Source: Mesotaenium endlicherianum (taxonomy: Eukaryota; Streptophyta; Zygnematophyceae; Zygnematales; Mesotaeniaceae). Taken from it: a DNA stretch of 39,880 nt. Positions within the stretch are counted from its first letter, which is position 1, and each line of letters opens with the position of its first letter. The stretch is from assembly GCA_009602735.1 (NCBI GenBank), contig WELA01002297.1:216161-256040 (forward strand), read 5' to 3'. Shown in pieces: positions 29,619 to 39,880 of this stretch. Position numbers and translations under genes: made by a program. The notes below the pieces were generated by a model, which was given only the letters and a program-made list of their open reading frames with translations, was not told where the DNA came from and did no database searches.

Positions 29619-32600
29619 ATGCCAATCTACACATCTTTTAGACGCCCGCGTTCTGGCGTTAGGATATGGAGACCATTAATTGTACTCCTGGTAGGAGGAA
29701 TTTGCTTGTTTGCTTTTAAGCACTATATCACCCTCTTTTCTTGCCCCCAAGAAAGACGGACTTCGCAGGAACCACCGGCATTAAAATTAGGAGGTTTCCC
29801 GACCAGCCTTGACATATGCCCAGAACTGCCCGAAATTCCTTATAAAGACCCTGATCGGATTCCCCGCTCGTATCCTCTGCCCCAAACATTTTCCAGGTAC
29901 TCACCAATCATGCTGCCATGATGAGATCTCATAACTTCTCCCAGTCGAAAATCTCTCCTTACAGCCCTGATGCATGAAAGTTACTGACATGACAAAGGAA
30001 ATGTTATGATTTGTCACGGCATGATTATAGGAAGGAGGATGGGATAATTGAACAACTGTTAGTTACGGCATGGTTATAGGGAGGAGGGTGGCGGATCTGC
30101 AGGACGCGTAACAGACTCGGGAGCAACTGAGATCCGGGGCTCCAAGCATCTAGTAGATTATATTTATCTCCCTTCAAGCTATGTCGGCCCACAAGCGCTG
30201 GAACATTCTATGCGGTTTTTGAGTATCTAACTTGTGACGCGCGGTGAAGACGAGCGTTAGGAGCTTGTCGAAGAGTTAAGGGTGGACCACAGCAATGGCT
30301 TGTCGAAGAGTTACGGGTAAAGCACAGCTATCTTATGGAAAAGTTAGAATTGTAGAAGTAAAAAATGTGACAAGTATTACTCATTGGTAGTGTTTAATTT
30401 TGGAGAGGCTCTAGTGTGTGAGTCACCAGCAACTCAGGCACTTAAGTGGGCTCACCAGTGCTGGTGAGCCCAGGGGTTGGCTTTGCATGGGGGCCTTGGA
30501 GATGAAGGGCAAGTTCAGTGTGTGGACGGAGGTGAATGACAAGTGTGGTCGGCGCCTTGGGTGTCCTCACCTTTGCACCTTGCCACTACGTTGTGTGTTG
30601 CCCCCTCCTCCTGCTCCCGCTCCTGCAATACCACTCGTTGCACCACTGCCTTGCACAAAGGAACCATCGTGAGGTTGCAGGGGTGAGGGTTCGAGCTCAG
30701 GGTTTTGTGGTCAGGTTTCAAGCCCCCCCCGCAGCGGGTTCGTGTCAGTGATGACTTCTGGCGGCAGGATGAAAGGGAGAGGGGGTCGCGTACGTTATGG
30801 CTCAGAGTATCTGTGGTCTGGAGAGAACATGAATTTGGTGATTGCAGCTGGAGGCTCGATATGCCTGGTCTGCCTGCTCTAAAAACTGACCCTTTTCTTC
30901 CTTCTTGTGATGGACATTCTCAGACTTGTTCGGTGACGCCGAGCAATCATTGTCGGGTAGTACGCCATGCACAGCGAAAGTTTACGAGGGTTCGGCTCCG
31001 GCTCCGGCTCCGGCTTGGGCTCAGGCTCGGGCTCGGGCAGCTCCCTCCTGCCCTCTCTTCTCTGCCTCTTTCTCCCTCTCCTCCTGCTTCCCGCTTTTAT
31101 TTGGTGGATGCGCGTGTAAGTGTGCGTGCGCCGGTGGGCACGAGGGGAGCAGGCGCGAGTGCACGTGCGTCCCCGTGCACAACTTTGTGATCCTCAGCAT
31201 GCAGCGCTCGGGCTCCACGTGGCTGGAGACGCTGCTGGACAGCCACCCGAGCGTGCGCACGTACGACGAGGTGTTTGAGCACGGCGTGGAGCAGTACAAG
31301 CACAACTTCAGCCGCGTGAGGGAGATGCTGGACACGGTCTACCGCCTGGACTGGCCGACCAACGTCAAGGGGGAGTTCATCAAGGAGACGTGCGTCAGCG
31401 CCGTGGGGTTCAAGTGGATGCTCGGCCAGGTGTGCGTGCGCAGGGCTGTCTGCCCCTCTTCTGTCCTCCCTCTCGACTCACACGTCTTCCTCTTCCTCTA
31501 CTTCTTCCTCTTCTCCGTGCATTCCACGAGCGCACCCTCCTACTGCCTGGGTGGATGTACGAGTATAAGAGAGCCGGCAGCCTTTCTGCTGGGCAGCCTC
31601 TGTACCTTGCCGTGCCAAGTCGTGGTGCAAGTGCCCTCCTTATGCCGTTGGCGGGACTGGCCTCTGTTAGCCAAGCCGAGATCAGCCACATGGTGTGATG
31701 GCTTTCATAAGCTCCTAGGTTGCACGCGTCCCCTCTCCTGGGGGGCTCTCGTTGATTGCCCGCACGCAGTACACATGCGGCCGGCAGGGAAGCTCTGGGT
31801 GGCCGCTCGTGGTGCTAGTGCCGTTGGGAACCTCGCCCACTTGTAGCACAAGCTGGTCTCCTCGATGGTGTCCCTTACGAGGGTGGAGTGTGCTCGGCTG
31901 CCCGGGCCTCTGCAACGCGAGGATGACGGATATCCGATGGCTTAGGTTGAAGCGCCGACAGAACGGGCAGCAGGCAAACTCTGCTGGGTCGCTCCGAGAG
32001 GGCGAGTGAGGTGTGCGACTCGCAATCGAACAGTCAGCCCCAGAGTCAGCCAGTTGGTGTTGTTGTTGGACATTCTCCTCTTCCCTTGTGTGCCTTTCCG
32101 CACCCCTGAAACCCCATCCTTCATTCGTGCCGTCCGACCCTATTCCAGAAGGGTGGGCTTTTGAAAGCCCCCAAACCTGAAGGGTGCTGTGGAGCGATGG
32201 GACGCGCCCATATTCAGTACTTGAGGGATGGCAATGCTGCTGGCGCGGTGCAAGCCTGGCTGGCCGCAGGAGCCTTGGAGGAACAACGTCTTTGATGGGG
32301 GGGGGGGAAGGAGGAGGTGGTGAGACAAAGAGGGTGACTAGTGGGGGTGCAAGTGGCGGCGCCGGCCTCGTGGGGATGCCTGCTTGGACTGCGCTCCATT
32401 TGCCCCGATAAACGCTTCCACCTGTGCACCTGTGCTGCGACGGTGCCCCCTCCCTCCAGGGAACGCTCGGGTCGTGATCCGACGTGCTTCGGGTCAGGTG
32501 ATTCGAGAATGCAGGGGGGTCAGAGTCTTGACTCTGCTTGCAACGTACCCTAGCCCCACCCTATGCTCCAGTGTGGGGTCTCCAGTGATTCGCCAGGGGA

Positions 32601-34603
32601 GTCCGGCCCCCCGACCAACTTTCTTGCGGCAGCGGTGCTGCCTGCAGGGGGCGGTGGAGTTTGAGAGCGACGTGCTGCAGTACTTTCGCGAGCGCAAGGT
32701 GACGGTGCTGATGCTGCTGAGGCGCAACAAGGTGCGCGCGTTCGTGTCCAAGATGGTGGCCATGCTGAGCCCGCGCACCAACCCCGAGGGCGACGGCATC
32801 GTGTGGAACACCAAGGCCGACTCCGAGGTGCGTACTCGCTCGCCTGGCCGCCTGCTGCTGTCTGCCGTCTGCTGTATGCTGTCTGCTGTCTGCTGTCTGA
32901 TGCTCTTGTTCTGCTGCTGTTATGCCTGTGTAGTTCCTGGTATCCCTTGTCTGTTGTTTGCACTTGCCGTGTGCCGCATAGTCTGTGTAGAGTTGCACCT
33001 GTGGTGTGACATGGAGTGACTGTGCGTCTGCTTTTTACACTCTCCAGGCTCCCGATATTGCCTATGCTGCTTCTTGTAAGTCCTTAGAGCAGTTTGTTCA
33101 AACACTGCTTTGGCCTGGCCTCAGCCTGCTGTTGTGCATATGCAGTCTCTTGGCTGACCCATCAGACATTTACGTGTTTTTTTGGGTCAGAGGTTGATGT
33201 TTGGCTTGGAGCGTTTTTGTGCGCATCAGCTGCGCGGCTGCCCCTCCGCTCGAGCCTCTTGCGGCGGGTGCTTGCTAGCTGCTTCTTCTTTGATGAGGAT
33301 GGGCGCAATGGTTCTCTTCTAGGGCCTGGTTATTGCCATAAAAAGTTACTGAGGGAATTGGGGTTACAAGCTGGACCAGGAGTATCTGGTTGCTTGCACG
33401 CCTCCGTGTGGCCCCTCTAAGAAATCCCACTCCGACATTTTTTGTCGACTGCTTCGTGTCATTGCCTCTGAGACTTCCACCTGTCTCAAACGTGTGCATT
33501 ATCGTCATTCCAGCTTGGTTTTGTTCCTCGGTGGGTGAGATGTGTCTGTGTAGAGATGTCCAATTCGAATTTGTGTATGGGCGCACAGGGGTTAGATGTA
33601 TCTGTGAAAATATGAATAATATGACTAACTCATTCTCTTGTATAATGTGTCTGTGTACCGGTGCACAGGCGCAGGCGCTGGCAACATTCAGGCCGGTGAT
33701 GGATCTGGAGTACATGCGGGGGGGGCTCTACTCAGCGCTGGAGCTGGAGAACGAGGGGCGCAGAGCGTTCAACGGCAACTCCACGCGCTTCATGCTGCTG
33801 CACTACGAGGATCTTCTGCAGGATCCCAAGGTCTGTCCGCCAGCTTGCCTGCCTGCCTGCCTGCGAGTGTGCGTGTGTGCGCGCTGGCGTGTGTGCAAGT
33901 GTCTTGGGCGGGTGCTTGGCTGCCTGTCCAGCTGTCTGTGCTTGGCTGCATCGTCTGGCTCTGTTTGGCGTGGATGTCGTTGCGCCTTCCACTATCCTAG
34001 TGCGGAGGTTGTGCTCGCTAGGGCGTGTTGTTTTCCGTCAGTGTCTGAGAAGACCGTCTCTTGCGCTTGCGTCGGCTGAAGGTTGGGCCTGCTTGGAGGG
34101 TTATCGAGTCTTCTGCTGTATCACTCGCAGAAATCCGTGTCCTCGTCGTCCCGAAGAAGCTTCTCACTATGTCGTCTCTGGACTCAGCACTTTGGCCCTG
34201 AACCCTATCCCCCTCATACCTCCTCTTTCTTTTACGCGTAGCTTGACCCACTTGCGTGTGCTCACTGCTGCTCCTCCATAAATTCACTTGATTGCTCCTC
34301 CCGGTTGAGAAGCCATGCCATGCAAGAGAAGGGAAGAGGAAGTGAGCATGTCATGGCGCTGTCAGATTCACATGCCAAGAGTAAGTGAAGATGGAGAACA
34401 CTAACTGCTCTTGCTTCCGTGTTCCTCGAGCGCAGATCATGGACGAGGTTCAGGCGTTCTTGGGGGTCCCTGTGCGGCCTTTGTCGAGCCCTTTCAAGAG
34501 AATATACTCCGGGTCTTTGCGGGACAAGATTCAGAACTTTGATGAAATTCAAAAGGGCTTACAAGGCACTCCCTTTGAGAAGTTTATGGACTTGGATGAC
34601 TGA
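29619..34603 (+). CDS. Plant-type NodH-like PAPS sulfotransferase, predicted type II membrane protein
   Basis: Exons: 29619-29896, 31153-31429, 32648-32827, 33669-33830 and 34436-34603 (TGA); phases agree at all four joins, giving about 354 residues. Exon 1 starts at an ATG and encodes a basic tail (FRRPRSGVRIWR), one membrane segment (PLIVLLVGGICLFAF) and a Pro-rich stem, as in Golgi sulfotransferases. Exon 2 holds the PAPS 5'-phosphosulfate loop, QRSGSTWLETLLDSHP, and ends in VGFKWMLGQ. Exon 3 holds LLRRNKVRAFVSK, the likely 3'-phosphate site. Exon 4 has FMLLHYEDLLQDP and exon 5 GSLRDKIQNFDEIQKGLQGT, both hallmarks of the land-plant family described as NodH-like or P-loop sulfotransferases. 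The expected reaction is transfer of sulfate from PAPS to a carbohydrate or small acceptor in the secretory pathway; the substrate is unknown. A TGTAA pentamer at 34678-34682 is a possible poly(A) signal. Exon 1 lies in copy 2 of the duplicated block. Confidence 0.88.
30447..30472. repeat. Perfect 12-bp inverted repeat (hairpin), copy 2
   Basis: Identical to the hairpin at 25329-25354. In the sulfotransferase gene model it is about 550 bases into intron 1. Confidence 0.9.
30984..31038 (+). repeat. GGCTCC/GGCTCG hexanucleotide-like tract
   Basis: Eight to nine imperfect GGCTCN units lie in sulfotransferase intron 1, upstream of the acceptor at 31151-31152. Open frames through it look Ala/Pro-rich, but splicing exon 1 directly to 31153 leaves it non-coding. 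Confidence 0.7.
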
Positions 34604-35801
34604 CGATGTATTTATGCCTTGCTTTTCTCATCACGTCTACTTTCTGTCTTTCTTGTGAGACAGCACTTGTTGAGAGTTGTAAGCTTACTGAGAGGCTGGT
34701 GTGGCTCCCTCTACTGAGTTTCAGTTAAGAGGTCAATTACCTGGTAATGCATGCTGCCTATGTGTTGAAAGAATGTTTAAGTGAAGACATGAGTGATGCT
34801 TCCCTAAGTTGCTGACCACTGGTATATGGGACTTACACCTTGGTGGGCTGCGTTGGGCACACAATTGCCATGGCCCTCGTGTGAACGGACAACATTCAAA
34901 TACTTTTGCCTTGGCTGAGCTAACCTATAAATAGTCGCACTTAAAAACACCAAGGTATTGTGCTTGCATGTATTTAGTGATTCTGTATGCAGATTTTGGA
35001 GAGCAACCTTCAAATGCGATACATATCACAAGTTTTGTGTGCGTATTAATTGGCTTCTATGCTTACAGTCTCAATCTGAAACTAAAAGCCCAATGCTAGC
35101 GCTTGATGTTCGTTCATACAACGATAAGTCTTTCTTTAGTTCTTGCTTGCGCAAATTCTCCTCATACCAAAAAAACTTAGGTTATTCTATCGACAAAAAG
35201 TCACGGCAAAGCTTCTGCATGAAGAGCACCCTCAAGTGCAACAGAAGGATAAACAGGCTGGCCCAGAGGGCTTCATACATGCAACGAAGGTCCACCCTAT
35301 TTGGACTCTTGAGTGATGCCACCAGTTGCCACTGGATGCAGTGGGATGCAGTAGTTTCCGTATACGCAGTCAGGCCCAGTCAGGCCAAGTCAGACGCAGT
35401 AACTGGATGTAACGATGTGTAGCAATGTGTAGTCGAGCCTGTCAACGGGCGGGTCCCTATGTTGAACTTGCGAAAGGCACGCTATTTGTCGCGTGTCATA
35501 GGCGGTCGTAGGGCATGCTTTCCTTGTGCTTTCCCCTATCCCCGCGTTTATGGGCCCACGCAAATTGTCACCTATCGTCACCCCCAGGCACCCCCGAGTT
35601 TGGCCCTCTTGAAATCTGGTCTTCACAGTTTTCCTGGTAAATTCCTCCAATCACTCTTTCTTTGCCACTCTCTGGTCTCCATTCCCTCCTATACTCAGCA
35701 TTTCTCAGGACGCTCCGGCATATCAATTCTTGGTCATCTCCAGTCGCTCTCTTACTTCCCTTTCGCACATCCTTTCGAGTCTTCTTACTTAGGCTGCAAG
35801 T
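34604..35801. other. Intergenic region between sulfotransferase and Cys-rich gene
   Basis: This 1.2-kb stretch should contain the sulfotransferase 3' UTR and the promoter and 5' UTR of the next gene. Around 35334-35402 there are short direct repeats of the type GGATGCAGT and CAGTCAGGCC. No open frame here resembles a known protein. Confidence 0.5.
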
Positions 35802-38800
35802 ATGGCGATGGGGAAGATGTACAATCCTGCCATGATGGATGTTCGCAAGCAGTACAGCAATTTATGGCATACTGACCTCATGGGTGCCGTGAAAGCAGAT
35901 TGTGCATGTAAGTTTCACTTACTCTTCACGGTGCAGGGTGATGAAGTTTATTGGTGATTGCTTGCCCTCATCCTTTTAATTTTGCATGTCACTTCAGTAT
36001 CTTACCAATCGATTATCGCACCTATTTGACATTTTTCAGCGCAATCACTACACGCCTGTAGAATCAGCTTAGAGCATCTCGATAGACGCACAGCTGTCAG
36101 ACTACGCCTATTGGTTTGCCTCTTTAGCTTCTTCACAGTCAGCTGGTAGTCAGCTGGGGCCAAAAGGAACCACCCTCCAAACCTCAGTTGCTGTCAAAAT
36201 TACTGGAGTCTTGGTGGCAAGGGACACTTTTTTTATTTGTTTACATCCAAAGGCATTGGGCAGTTCCACTTGTCACCAGCTCCTGCAGACTTCTGTGCGG
36301 AGCTTTGATACGACAATTTAAGAATGACATGCTTCGAATCAACTGTACTGTACGATTTCCAAGTATCTAGCATCTCTGTGTGTCGGGCTGGTCACCTGGG
36401 CTCTCATTACGTTTTTAAACGTAATGTGTCACGTCTCTGCAGTTTTTCACTTAGTTACTCTAGGTTACGGAAATCTATCGTGGGACTCTCCACTACCTCC
36501 TGTGTGCCTCTCTCTTCTTCTTGTTAGTGACCACGGCAGCGCACCCATTTATATCAGCTTGTCATGGGTTTTTTACAGGAATATTGTCATATCTTTATAA
36601 GTGGTCTTTATGGACTTTCATTTCATCCCATTTCTTATGTGGCTTCCAAAAAGAAGAATGAGCGGCACTCAGCATGAAACCTTCTGGACGAGAGAAAGTT
36701 GATTTGAGCAAGCGTGGTTGATGTATAGTAGCATCATGTCGTGTTTTTTTTTCTATTTTTTTCTGTCTGGCAAGGCGCTGCTTTGCTTGTATTAGTTGTT
36801 GTGTACATCTATATGACTATGGCTGTCCCATGTGTTCGTATGTGTGTACATGTCTTTGTCTATGCAGGGTGCTGCTTCGCTGTCGCCTGGTGAGTCAGCC
36901 TTGAGCGCTGACCTGTCCATTGCCTTCATTGTCCTGAACCCTCTTGTCGGCTCCCTCCTCGAAATCGCTCTCAACTGAAATCATCAGCTTCAAAACTCTG
37001 CCCATCCCTTACCCATCCCTGTCCTTTCCTTTCTTTTCGAACCCCAAAAATTTCGCTACACTTAACGGGAGAATATTGGACCTCGCAATGCAAGCTGAAA
37101 TTAGACTCGGGCATGTGCGTTGTTTCTCCCTGACTTGGCTGCTCCCTCTTTTCTTCCCGCGGTCAATCCGCACGTGCCATGTGTCATGAGAGAAGGGTGG
37201 CATATGTGCTGCATGTGTGCTTGGCCTGCTCCTCGTCCCCTTCCTGCTCACTCCACTCAAGGAGACAGCTGCAACGATGGGGACATTGCGCTCTCGAAAC
37301 GACAGGGTCGCAATCACGCCGGCGACACTTTTGTGCCGCTCACGGCATCAAATGCGCGTGAGGTGCTGGTTGATATCATGCCGGCTTCTCAAGCTGCTGG
37401 ACGCGGGATCTTAGCGTGTCGTTGTTGCGAGGGCTGTGCAGCCCCCCCTGCGTGTCGTACATGCTGAGGTCGCGGGCGCTCTACAACGACATGTCGCGGT
37501 GAGTCCTTCGCGTCACACCCCACGTGGCAACGTGCCTCAGGGGCTCTGTTGGCTGTTGAGTCTCTGTCGCCCGAGCAAGTGTCGCCGTCTGAGTCTCTCC
37601 CACTCCTTATCCGACAAGTTGTGCAAGTCGTGAGTGGGGACACATGGGAAGCGTTTTGGTCTCCACATCCTCTTAAGCCGTAGGATGCGTTGTCTCTCCG
37701 TACCCTCTCAGCGAAGCAGAGGGGTTCAAGCTCAGCAGTGGAATACTGGACTGAGGGTCAGGGGTCAAATCCCGTCCTCGAACGACACCCCCTGTGCGTG
37801 CAAGCAAGCGAAGCATCGACAAGTGGCCACTGCACGTGAGCTCGCTCTCTCGAGGCCGGATGAACGCGCGTCCAATTGGGAGCAGGCGCGTTCAGGAAGG
37901 CAGCTGGCGGTAGTCCTGCTGGTTGGAGTCCCGCCAACTCATTCACACTGGGGGGTGGCAATGAGGTGCCGGGGTCTCCTCTGAGGGCCTCCCTCCGGAT
38001 CCAGACGCAGAAGGCGTCGTCCTCAAGCCAGCATTTGACATACGTGAAACTTGAAACCCGGAGCAGTAACTCCCGAAGCTGAACCTGGAATGGGAATGGG
38101 AATGGGAATGGGAATGGTGGACCCCTGACCTAAACAAAGCCCCCGGAGAGTAGTGAGGATGAGTGGGAGCGCGCACATACATATTCCCGGCAGTTTGCAG
38201 CTGAGCTGGCACTGCACCTCATGCTGTGCACTCTGTGCCTTCTTACCTTACCCGACCCTAGGTTGGGACCCTAGTTTCTTATTTTCAGAGATGAATAACT
38301 ACTGGAGTACCTTTCTGCCCCCCCTGGTCCCCGTCTTCGGACTCTACTGCTCCAATGTGCGGGGTGGGCAAACATGGGGGCTGCCCGGTGAGCAACAGGG
38401 CGGCGCGCGCGGCTGGCGCTGGTTCTTTGCGTACAGGGGAACAGAATCGAGGAGGGGCTGGAAAATAGGAGTGCAGTTCGTGCCCGTACTTAGTTTATCC
38501 CAGTTTGTGACTCACTATTGGAAGTTCATGGGATGGATGATGAAATGAGTGGAATGTCAAACCGATACTCTCATGTTTAAAGGGAATTGAAGGTGGTGAG
38601 ATAGTGAGGGGCCCGAGGCACAGGTGCAATGAAGGGTGTGATCACTTGATTACGAGAGGGAGGAGAGGAGAGGGGGCTCATATTGCGCTACGCGCAGACA
38701 GCAAGGCCTGCACGCACGCATACACGCGCGTATGCAAGCTCATGCCTGCACGTGTGCGCAAGCCAGTCCGCCTGCCTCCCTGCTCGCTTGGCTGTCCTCG

Positions 38801-39859
38801 CCTGTCGGTGTTCACCCCACGGTCAGTCTTGCTGGGCTCTGGAGGGCCGGACACTTGTCAGCAGTTCAGCTCTCTGGACTTGAGACACATGTCTTCCCAG
38901 ATAGCGCTACAGTTTTGCAGGATGGGGGGGGAGCTGAGAGAAAGAGGGACAAAGGGCCGGGAGGACTGCCAGGGGGCATCGCCCGGAGTCAGGTCCAGGC
39001 TCAGCAGGGCAGAGCTCATGCCACGTCGCCTCCCAGCCTCCCTCCTTCCCTCCCTGCCTGCACGCGCGTCTGCCTGTGTGGTCGTCTGCGTCGCGGCCCA
39101 CGCTCCCTCGTGGGGGCGGCACTCTCGTGCCGCTTCAGGGTGTGCTGAATAAATACGTGTGCTCTACAAGTGTATGTGTACACATATGTGCGCAAGCGTG
39201 CATGTGTCTGTGCGTGCAGGTCCGTGTGCTAGCGCACACACACGCACTTACACACGCGTGCACTTGTGCGACCCACTCTCTCGCTGCGGCAGGTACAAGT
39301 GCTGTGCTGGCTACATGCCCTGCAGCGGCAACTGCGGCGAGCAGAAGTGCCCCGAGTTCTGCCTGGGCGTGGAGGTGTGTGGGAGCCCCCCCCTTCCCTT
39401 GCGCCCCCTCTTTATTTTCTCACGCATTCACACTGGGCACACTGTACAGGCGGACGCGCATGCAGGCAAGCACATGCACAGGGTGTGGTGCTTTGGTACT
39501 GTTGTGCCACACGATGTGTGGGCTGTTGAGATGCGAGCGGTCAGTCCCCCCCTGCTCTGCCGCAAGCTGCGGCTGGGCCTTCGTGCGTGCTGCGTGTTGC
39601 GTCACTCGTCTGCAGAGGGCTGTTGGGCGTGCAGCTGGGGACTTGGGTGACGGGTGGCAGCGCTTGGCTTTTGGTGCCGCATGCATGAGCTGGCCTTGTG
39701 CTCCCCACGTGGTCGTGCGTCGTGACGTCGTGGTTGCTGGTGGTGGTGGTGGACATGTGGCAGGTGTTCCTGTGCTTTGCGCCGTCGGTGTCGTCCACGC
39801 GCTTCCTGCTGCAGGACCAGTTCAACATCCAGACGTCCCCCTGCGACAACTGCATCATT
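35802..39859 (+). CDS. Conserved Cys-rich plant/algal protein of unknown function (3' truncated by window)
   Basis: Exons: 35802-35907, 36868-36889 (22 nt), 37442-37498, 39293-39374 and 39764-39859; the gene continues past the window. Phases agree at every join. The start codon begins MAMGKMYNP, followed by YSNLWHTDLMGAV and, through the microexon, WCCFAVACPPC. Then come VSYMLRSRALYNDMSR, YKCCAGYMPCSGNCGEQKCP, FLCFAPSVSSTRFLLQDQFN and SPCDNCII. I recognise this order (LWHTDL, CVSY-LRKRALYNDMSRY, CCAGYMPCSG-CGE, STRFLLQD-FNIQT-CDNC) from a widely conserved green-plant protein family that has no function I can name. The many CC and CxxC pairs suggest metal or Fe-S binding, lipidation or membrane association; none is shown. 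Introns are large (about 1.0, 0.55, 1.8 and 0.39 kb). Confidence 0.85.
37720..38117 (+). mobile_element. Candidate tRNA-derived SINE in an intron
   Basis: The head looks like a decayed tRNA: an A-box-like AAGCTCAGCAGTGG at 37728-37741 and a B-box-like GGGTCAAATCC at 37762-37772, spaced as in tRNA genes, with an imperfect anticodon-arm-like segment between. About 300 bases downstream on the same strand is a (TGGGAA)n tail at 38086-38117. A tRNA-like head, unrelated body and simple-repeat tail is the usual SINE layout. I could not identify target-site duplications, and no second copy is present in the window, so the limits are approximate. Confidence 0.4.
38086..38117 (+). repeat. (TGGGAA)n hexanucleotide microsatellite
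   Basis: About five units of a TGGGAA repeat lie in the 1.8-kb intron of the Cys-rich gene. They may be the tail of the SINE-like element upstream. Confidence 0.9.
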
Positions 39860-39880
39860 GTACACACACGCACACCCCCC

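Larger units (their letters stand above)
25780..30896. repeat. 5,117-bp duplicated block, copy 2 (contig overlap)
   Basis: Same sequence as 20662-25778. It begins in the middle of PHT4 exon 2 and runs into unique sequence at 30897, inside sulfotransferase intron 1. The region 25995-27869 corresponds to PHT4 intron 1 and 28018-29618 to the divergent promoter. Apart from the listed exon copies it adds no new gene. Confidence 0.95.

Noticed and set aside
30680-30740. B-box-like GGTTCGAGCTC suggesting a tRNA or second SINE
   Set aside because: No matching A-box or cloverleaf arms could be found around it.
20662-30896. Recent tandem segmental duplication with two transporter or sulfotransferase loci
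   Set aside because: Identity appears complete, inner edges coincide with the single N, and neither orphan exon has a downstream gene.
30926-31846. Sulfotransferase starting in the Ala/Pro-rich frame at 30926
   Set aside because: It begins at a non-ATG codon and runs through a hexanucleotide repeat. Exon 1 at 29619-29896 has an ATG and a membrane anchor, and joins 31153 in perfect phase; including an exon from 30924 would introduce a stop.

Overview
This is nuclear DNA from a eukaryote, almost certainly a green-lineage alga (chlorophyte, prasinophyte or early streptophyte; I cannot name the species). Reasons: every gene is broken by several GT-AG introns, the exons are very G/C-rich at third positions, the introns carry long CA/TG and CT microsatellites, and the best-recognised protein is a plant-type PHT4 plastid phosphate transporter with a transit-peptide-like start. 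I assembled five genes by joining exons whose splice sites and reading phases agree; all but one junction fit.

Layout: (1) 52-5987 (+), 3' part of a papain-type cysteine protease that continues into two EGF-like modules and four LysM modules. (2) 9099-12026 (+), a GT23/FUT8-like fucosyltransferase with a predicted membrane anchor. (3) 22899-13143 (-), an 11-exon PHT4-family anion/phosphate transporter. (4) 29619-34603 (+), a plant-type NodH-like PAPS sulfotransferase with an N-terminal signal anchor. (5) 35802-39859 (+, runs off the window), a conserved Cys-rich plant/algal protein of unknown role, with a 22-nt microexon and a tRNA-derived SINE-like element in a large intron.

The most important structural point is that 20662-25778 and 25780-30896 are the same 5,117-bp sequence, apparently without a difference, separated by one N. 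The edges of both copies fall exactly at the N, so this is best read as two contigs that overlap by 5.1 kb and were abutted without merging, not as a real tandem duplication. The transporter uses copy 1 for its first exons and the sulfotransferase uses copy 2 for its first exon; each copy also holds an orphan duplicate of the other gene's first exon. Once collapsed, the transporter and sulfotransferase are divergent neighbours with about 1.6 kb between their start codons. The other two Ns (1694 and 2998) show the same contig-end behaviour: a repeated 21-bp overlap and a 109-nt G run.

Three of the five proteins (LysM protease, fucosyltransferase, sulfotransferase) point to the secretory pathway and to glycans or the extracellular matrix. 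That they act together is only an inference; nuclear gene neighbours in algae often have unrelated roles. I found no CRISPR array, bacterial operon, rRNA or intact tRNA.
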